From positions 159,455 to 223,454 of the forward strand of contig VUYV01000036.1 of NCBI GenBank assembly GCA_008711295.1: 64,000 nucleotides of DNA, in the 5' to 3' direction. Positions within the stretch are counted from its first letter, which is position 1, and the number at the start of each line of letters is the position of its first letter. The stretch comes from Anarhynchus alexandrinus. Taxonomy: Eukaryota; Chordata; Aves; Charadriiformes; Charadriidae. Positions 61,191-64,000 of the stretch are shown piece by piece. A program made the position numbers and the translations under genes. The notes below the pieces were generated by a model, which saw only the letters and a program-made list of their open reading frames with translations, ran no database searches and had not been told where the DNA came from.

Positions 61191-61640
61191 CCTCTGTGGT
61201 GGATTTACCGGCAGAGGGGTGAAGAGGTACGACCCGGTGCAGTATGCGAGGTCCTGCGCCCCGCAGCCCATTTGTGGCTTCCTGGCTGCACAACCCCGCC
61301 ATTCAGACAGGGCTTCTATCTGCCCTTTGGGCAAGCCAGAGATCATAATTTATAGGTTGCCTTAATTAGCGCTTGGCTGTCAGAAGGGCCCATCAGTACA
61401 TGTACATCCCCAGGATGGTGTCGTCCAGCTGTGCTGATTCGAGGTTTGCAGGAGACACATCTGTGCCAGGAGACTTCTGCGGGGGGGGAACACTTGCGGT
61501 GGCAGCTGGCAGCTTTCTCCTGCCTCTGTTGGTGTGTAAGGGGCAGCGATGAGGTGCGAGGGCTCCTCTCCGGGAGAAAAATCCATTGCGCTTCTTCACC
61601 CATGCTGGCAAACGGGGCGAAGGGGAACGCATGGCTCCAG
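61191..61640. other. CpG-richer block of unknown nature
   Basis: CpGs are frequent for this window (taccggcagagg, gtacgacccggtgcag, tgcgccccgcag, ctctccgggag, aaacggggcgaagg). Several frames stay open on both strands, including 149 codons at 61343-61792 (-), as expected from fewer AT-rich stops. It could be a small CpG island, an old repeat or an exon of a gene I do not recognise. Confidence 0.35.
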
Positions 61641-61880
61641 TTCAAGTGGCGATTTTGACAGAAGAACATTTTAGGCAACCGTGCTGGCTGGCTCCTGCTC
61701 ACAAACAGGAATGGGTGCCTGTCTGTGCCATCGTTTCTAAAAAGAGGCCCAGTGCATATTCGAGCTGCAGTGCAGAGTAAATACAAACTCAAGAAGAGGC
61801 TTAACAGTGGTTTGCCTGTGGATGTACTGGGAACCAGCAGCAGTATAAACGACTGATGCTTCCAGGTCGGGCTGGCTTCG
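61641..61880. other. Unique DNA, no gene seen
   Basis: Right shoulder of the CpG-richer block. Nothing specific was recognised. Confidence 0.45.
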
Positions 61881-62560
61881 CCTGCGAGTGAATTGTGTCT
61901 TTCATAGGAAAGTTCTCATTAAATCAAAATGATCAGAGAACCCCAAATAGCCGTATTACTGCAGTGCTTGGAAGCCCAGAATCACTGCAGACCCTTTTGA
62001 TCCTTTAGTTTTCACAGCTTTTAATGTAAAGGGTAAATAAAATAACTAATTAACCCTTAGGGTGTGAACTTGGCTTTTTATCCTTTCCATCCTCGTTGGC
62101 TTGTCACAGGAAGGCACTTGGACCGCCTGCCTGGTGCCGCTCCCCCTCTCTCCTTCAGAGCCAGTGCTACCGCCTCCAAAACAGCTATACTGGTACCGTT
62201 GCACATCACCACCCAGAGCCCAGGGAGGTGGCACTTATTTCTCCCACTACCTAAAATGTCAAATGGAGCTGGTTTTAATTTCCTTCCTGTCGCTTGCACT
62301 ACTTTGCAATGGTGGACTGCTGCTTTAGGAGGTGGAAGAAGTTAAAAGTCGTTGTCTCACCTTCCTGATGTGCTGCAGCCTTCGGAAACTCTGCCTCGTG
62401 CTATTTGCTGTGACACCAGAGTTGTGCATGACAGAGGAGGGTCCCTACTTTTAATGAGCTTGAACTCTGTTCACTGGGCTGGTCTTGTGAGTGACTAGTT
62501 TCTCAAATGTCTTTACAAAATGCCTTTGAGCTCACTGAGCTTTTATTTTTAAGACACTGA
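61881..62560. promoter_or_regulatory. Candidate conserved noncoding block
   Basis: TAATTA at 62047-62052 inside ataactaattaaccc, preceded by tctcattaaatcaaaatgatc, a match to TCF/LEF-like ATCAAA words. The right part (62060-62330) is GC-richer with overlapping short frames. Assignment is by composition only. Confidence 0.25.
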
Positions 62561-63563
62561 ATGGGGGGGGAAATAAAATAAAATAAAAAAAAGGCACGAT
62601 CTCCCTAGGACAGTCCACAGAGCGCAGACACAAACTTAAGGCTTAAACCTTGGCCATGCAGTGGAGGAAGTATATTTCTTATTCCCCCTTAGGAATAACT
62701 CTATATTTAGGAAGAATATACTGGATTTATTTAGTTACCACTGGAGTTGAGATTCATAGCCTCACTCTCCTCTCCCCTTCCCTCAAAAAAATTTCTAATA
62801 AATAGACTGAGAAAGCACTCTGTCTCCGTGCCAGGTGGTTATTTACTCAGCAGGAGTTAATGGAGCTCCAGGTGATGGAGGATTCAGGACACTGGTTTGC
62901 TCTGGTAACAGCGCTGCAGCTTCTCACTTTGTGCTTTGCTTCCACCCTGCACGTTACATTCCTGCAAAGCCTCACAGAAGCATGTTTGTGCTCATTTGGA
63001 CCTAGCAACATTAGATGAGTTCTGCAAGGAAAAAAATCAATATAAACGAGGCTGAGATTGATCTGAAAGTGTCCCTGCAAGAAAAGACACCCTAATTTAA
63101 TTGACTTTAAGAATTTCACTTTTAGTTAAAGTCCCTGTGTAAATCAAAAATCTTGTGAGCAAGACCACAAAGAATTAGGCAACCAAGTTCTCAAATCCTT
63201 ACTCATAAATTCCTAACAAACGCAACCAAAACTTTCACCAGGTGGATATTAAAGCCTCCACTGTTAGGTCCTACTATAAATGCACAGTGGACAAAGTCCA
63301 AAGCCTTGGAGAGCAGGGTGAAGATGTGCGCATGACATGTGAGAGGCAATGTGGCTGCACAGCTGCATCTGTTCGGCTGGCACAGGTGCACAGGCTTGGT
63401 CACAGGCCCCTCATTAGGACGTGCCATGAGGGCAAATGTTAGGGAGCTTCCAGCAGCAAATTTGGGTTTGCTGCAGTAGCAGGGTGAGAAACGAGAGCGA
63501 TGTAAGGGTATCCATTGATCCCAGGGAGGAAGGGAGGCTGTGAAGAGGCCATTAAGTGAGTCC
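62561..63563. other. Unique DNA, no gene seen
   Basis: It starts with a G8 run and an (aaaat)n microsatellite (62563-62591). A 137-codon minus-strand frame (63203-63616) has no recognisable domain and is not called. Confidence 0.5.
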
Positions 63564-63580
63564 GGGTGAGGGAGGGAGGG
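63564..63580 (+). other. G-quadruplex motif
   Basis: gggtgagggagggaggg has four G3 runs with loops of 3, 1 and 1 bases, a compact canonical motif. It lies about 80 bp from the 3' end of the CR1 copy. Confidence 0.8.
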
Positions 63581-63657
63581 ATGGAGGCTGGTGAAACTCA
63601 GGGAGGTTGAGTGCAACCAAGGAAGAGTTTAATGTTGTGTGTGACTTTGGGAATACA

Positions 63658-64000
63658 ATAGAATCATAGAATCATAGAATGGTTTAGGTTGGAAAGAACC
63701 TTGAAGATCATCGAGTTCCAAGCCCCCTGCCATAGGCAGGGACACCTCCCACTAGACCAGGCTGCCCAAGGCCACGTCCAGCCTGGCCTTCAACACCTCC
63801 AGGGATGGGGCCTCAACAACCTCTCCGAGCAACCTGTTCCAGTGCCTTACCACCCTTAAAGTGAAAAATTTCTTCTTAATGTTCAATCTAAACCTTCCCT
63901 CTTCCAGTTTAAATCCATCCCCCCTCGTCCTATCACTACATGCCCTAGTAAAAAGTCCTTCCCCAGCTCTCCTGTAGGCCCCCTTTAGGTACTGGAAGGC
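63658..64000 (-). mobile_element. CR1 LINE, 3' region, continues past the window
   Basis: Antisense CR1. The tandem octamer tail (agaatcat repeated, then agaatgg) marks its 3' end at about 63658. Rightward the sequence follows the avian CR1 3' region closely: ggtttaggttggaaagaacc, ccccctgccataggcaggg, aggctgcccaaggcc, aacctgttccagtgcc, ccctcgtcctatcactac. At least 343 bp are present, ending at the window edge, and an upstream reverse-transcriptase part may lie beyond. It is far less diverged than the copies at 13031 and 17666. CR1 moves by target-primed reverse transcription. The tail replaces the poly(A) seen in other LINEs. Confidence 0.96.

Noticed and set aside
61343..61792. 149-codon minus-strand frame
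   Set aside because: It lies in a GC-richer block where several frames on both strands are open at once, and no family is recognisable.

Overview
This window reads as nuclear DNA from a bird. The diagnostic signals are three CR1 LINE 3' fragments, one ending in the short tandem tail typical of avian CR1, and a solo long terminal repeat (LTR) matching an endogenous-retrovirus LTR family I recognise from bird genomes. The rest is AT-rich with short scattered microsatellites. I find no bacterial features, no operons, no rRNA or tRNA gene and no CRISPR array. One ambiguous base (n) lies at 50815.

I could not identify any protein-coding gene. The longest open frames (173 codons at most) show no recognisable family, no repeated domain and no convincing exon structure. 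The window is therefore either part of a gene desert or the inside of very large introns. Two places look exon-like and deserve a check: a CpG-dense block at 45523-45717 ending in a good splice donor, and a small cysteine-rich frame behind a good splice acceptor at 27305.

Layout: 1-13 kb is unique sequence with several candidate conserved noncoding blocks (1-900, 3230-3680, 5331-5660, 8541-9220), an 18-bp palindrome and one copy of a small inverted-repeat element near 11.8 kb. From 13 to 26 kb there are two CR1 fragments, a possible tRNA-derived SINE remnant, more candidate regulatory sequence, and the 724-bp solo LTR at 24054-24777 followed by a purine-rich tract. From 26 to 45 kb there are four more copies of the inverted-repeat element, a Z-DNA-type tract and otherwise unremarkable DNA. 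From 45 to 64 kb there are the CpG block, a 5%-diverged tandem duplication of about 220 bp with the n at its junction, TAAT-rich candidate enhancers (54480-55290, 58001-58680, 61881-62560), a CpG-richer block at 61191-61640, and a CR1 running off the right edge.

Calls of conserved noncoding sequence are inferences from composition and motif density. No alignment could be run.
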